A stretch of 6,024 bases of DNA. Origin: Rickettsiales bacterium (GTDB taxonomy: Bacteria > Pseudomonadota > Alphaproteobacteria > Rickettsiales > UBA3002). The first letter of the stretch is position 1. The number at the start of each line of letters is the position of its first letter. Positions 5,533-6,024 of this stretch are shown here, one piece after another. The position numbers and the translations under genes were made by a program. The stretch is taken from positions 1 through 6,024 of the forward strand of contig PBPD01000140.1 of assembly GCA_002725445.1 (NCBI GenBank), written 5' to 3'. The notes under the pieces are model-generated. The model did not search any database. It was not told where the DNA came from and saw only the letters and a list, made by a program, of their open reading frames with translations.

Positions 5533-6024
5533 ATGAAATCAGCGGTTATTATTTTTCCCGGCTCCAATTGCGACCGCGACATCTACACCGTCATGGAAGC
5601 CAACGACCTGCACCCACACAAAGTGTGGCATGGCGATAGCACCCTGCCCGACGGGCTGGATGTGATTGCCGTACCGGGCGGCTTCTCATATGGCGATTAT
5701 TTGCGCGCAGGCGCGATGGCCGCGCACTCGCCCATCATGAAAGAAGTCGTAGCATTCGCCAACAAAGGCGGTTTGGTACTGGGCGTATGCAATGGTTTTC
5801 AGATTCTGACCGAATGCAAATTGCTGCCCGGCACCCTCATGCAAAACAACCACCTGAAATTCAATTGTCAGGAAGTGCTGTTGCGCGTGGATAATACCGA
5901 CAGCGCCTTCACCCGCAATTACACCAATAAGCAGGTAATCAACGTCCCGATCGCGCATCACGAAGGCAATTATTTCGCCGAAGCCGACACCGTGAAAGCG
6001 ATGGAAGATAATCAACAAATTGCC
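5533..6024 (+). CDS. purQ: FGAM synthase glutaminase subunit PurQ, 3' end outside window
   Basis: This is the class I glutamine amidotransferase subunit of FGAM synthase. It releases ammonia from glutamine for PurL. The 164 codons present start with the family N-terminus AVIIFPGSNCDRD (4-16), then VPGGFSYGDYLRAGAMA (47-63). The catalytic nucleophile is Cys86 in GVCNGFQIL. NNHLKFNCQ (105-113) and PIAHHEGNYF (139-148) follow. The form HHEGNY instead of the common HGEGNY is, as I recall, usual in alphaproteobacteria. The catalytic His and Glu near the C-terminus lie beyond the window, as do the stop codon and presumably purL. The gene starts three bases after the purS TAG with only a weak GGTGG upstream, which points to translational coupling. 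No frameshift is seen in the part present. Confidence 0.97.
   Translation, partial: MKSAVIIFPGSNCDRDIYTVMEANDLHPHKVWHGDSTLPDGLDVIAVPGGFSYGDYLRAGAMAAHSPIMKEVVAFANKGGLVLGVCNGFQILTECKLLPGTLMQNNHLKFNCQEVLLRVDNTDSAFTRNYTNKQVINVPIAHHEGNYFAEADTVKAMEDNQQIA

Noticed and set aside
5686..6018. Minus-strand ORF of 110 codons
   Set aside because: It is a shadow of purQ, whose plus-strand motifs, including the catalytic Cys, are intact.

Overview
This window looks like chromosomal DNA of an alphaproteobacterium, probably of an unfamiliar lineage. The main evidence is a DUF1476 gene (the alphaproteobacterial F1-ATPase zeta inhibitor family) divergent from a purC-purS-purQ run. A class A RNase P RNA and a TerB/J-domain protein with an AmpD-type amidase nearby fit the same picture. 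Base composition is moderate, close to half G+C by eye. I see no insertion sequence, CRISPR array, tRNA or prophage module, and nothing amounting to a wholly new system. The unusual points are in purC and in the intergenic regions.

Layout from left to right. Positions 1-335 hold rnpB on the minus strand, with its 3' end cut off by the window edge and a good promoter at 342-370. Positions 442-1071 (plus) encode an acidic soluble protein I do not recognise. It converges tail to tail with a minus-strand block. In transcription order that block is a TerB/J-domain chaperone gene (3822-3058), a 327-base intergenic region, an EamA-type transporter (2730-1855), and an AmpD-like amidase with a peptidoglycan-binding domain (1800-1078). 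The intergenic region is dense with structure: hairpins, a minus-strand terminator at 2916-2947, a bidirectional terminator at 2817-2856, and an 18-bp palindrome at 2773-2790 next to the transporter.

Positions 3823-4037 hold the chaperone promoter, one perfect DnaA-box sequence, and a hairpin that probably ends the DUF1476 transcript. DUF1476 (4361-4038, minus) and purC (4443 onward, plus) diverge from an 81-base region.

purC, purS and purQ form a tight operon. PurC makes SAICAR. PurS and PurQ are the small subunit and the glutaminase subunit of FGAM synthase; purL is not in the window. The purC frame appears broken by one base near 5214-5219. As read it runs into purS, while the -1 frame encodes a Lys/Ala/Pro-rich tail that stops two bases before the purS start. 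This is either a sequence error, a recent mutation, or a frameshift-dependent C-terminus.
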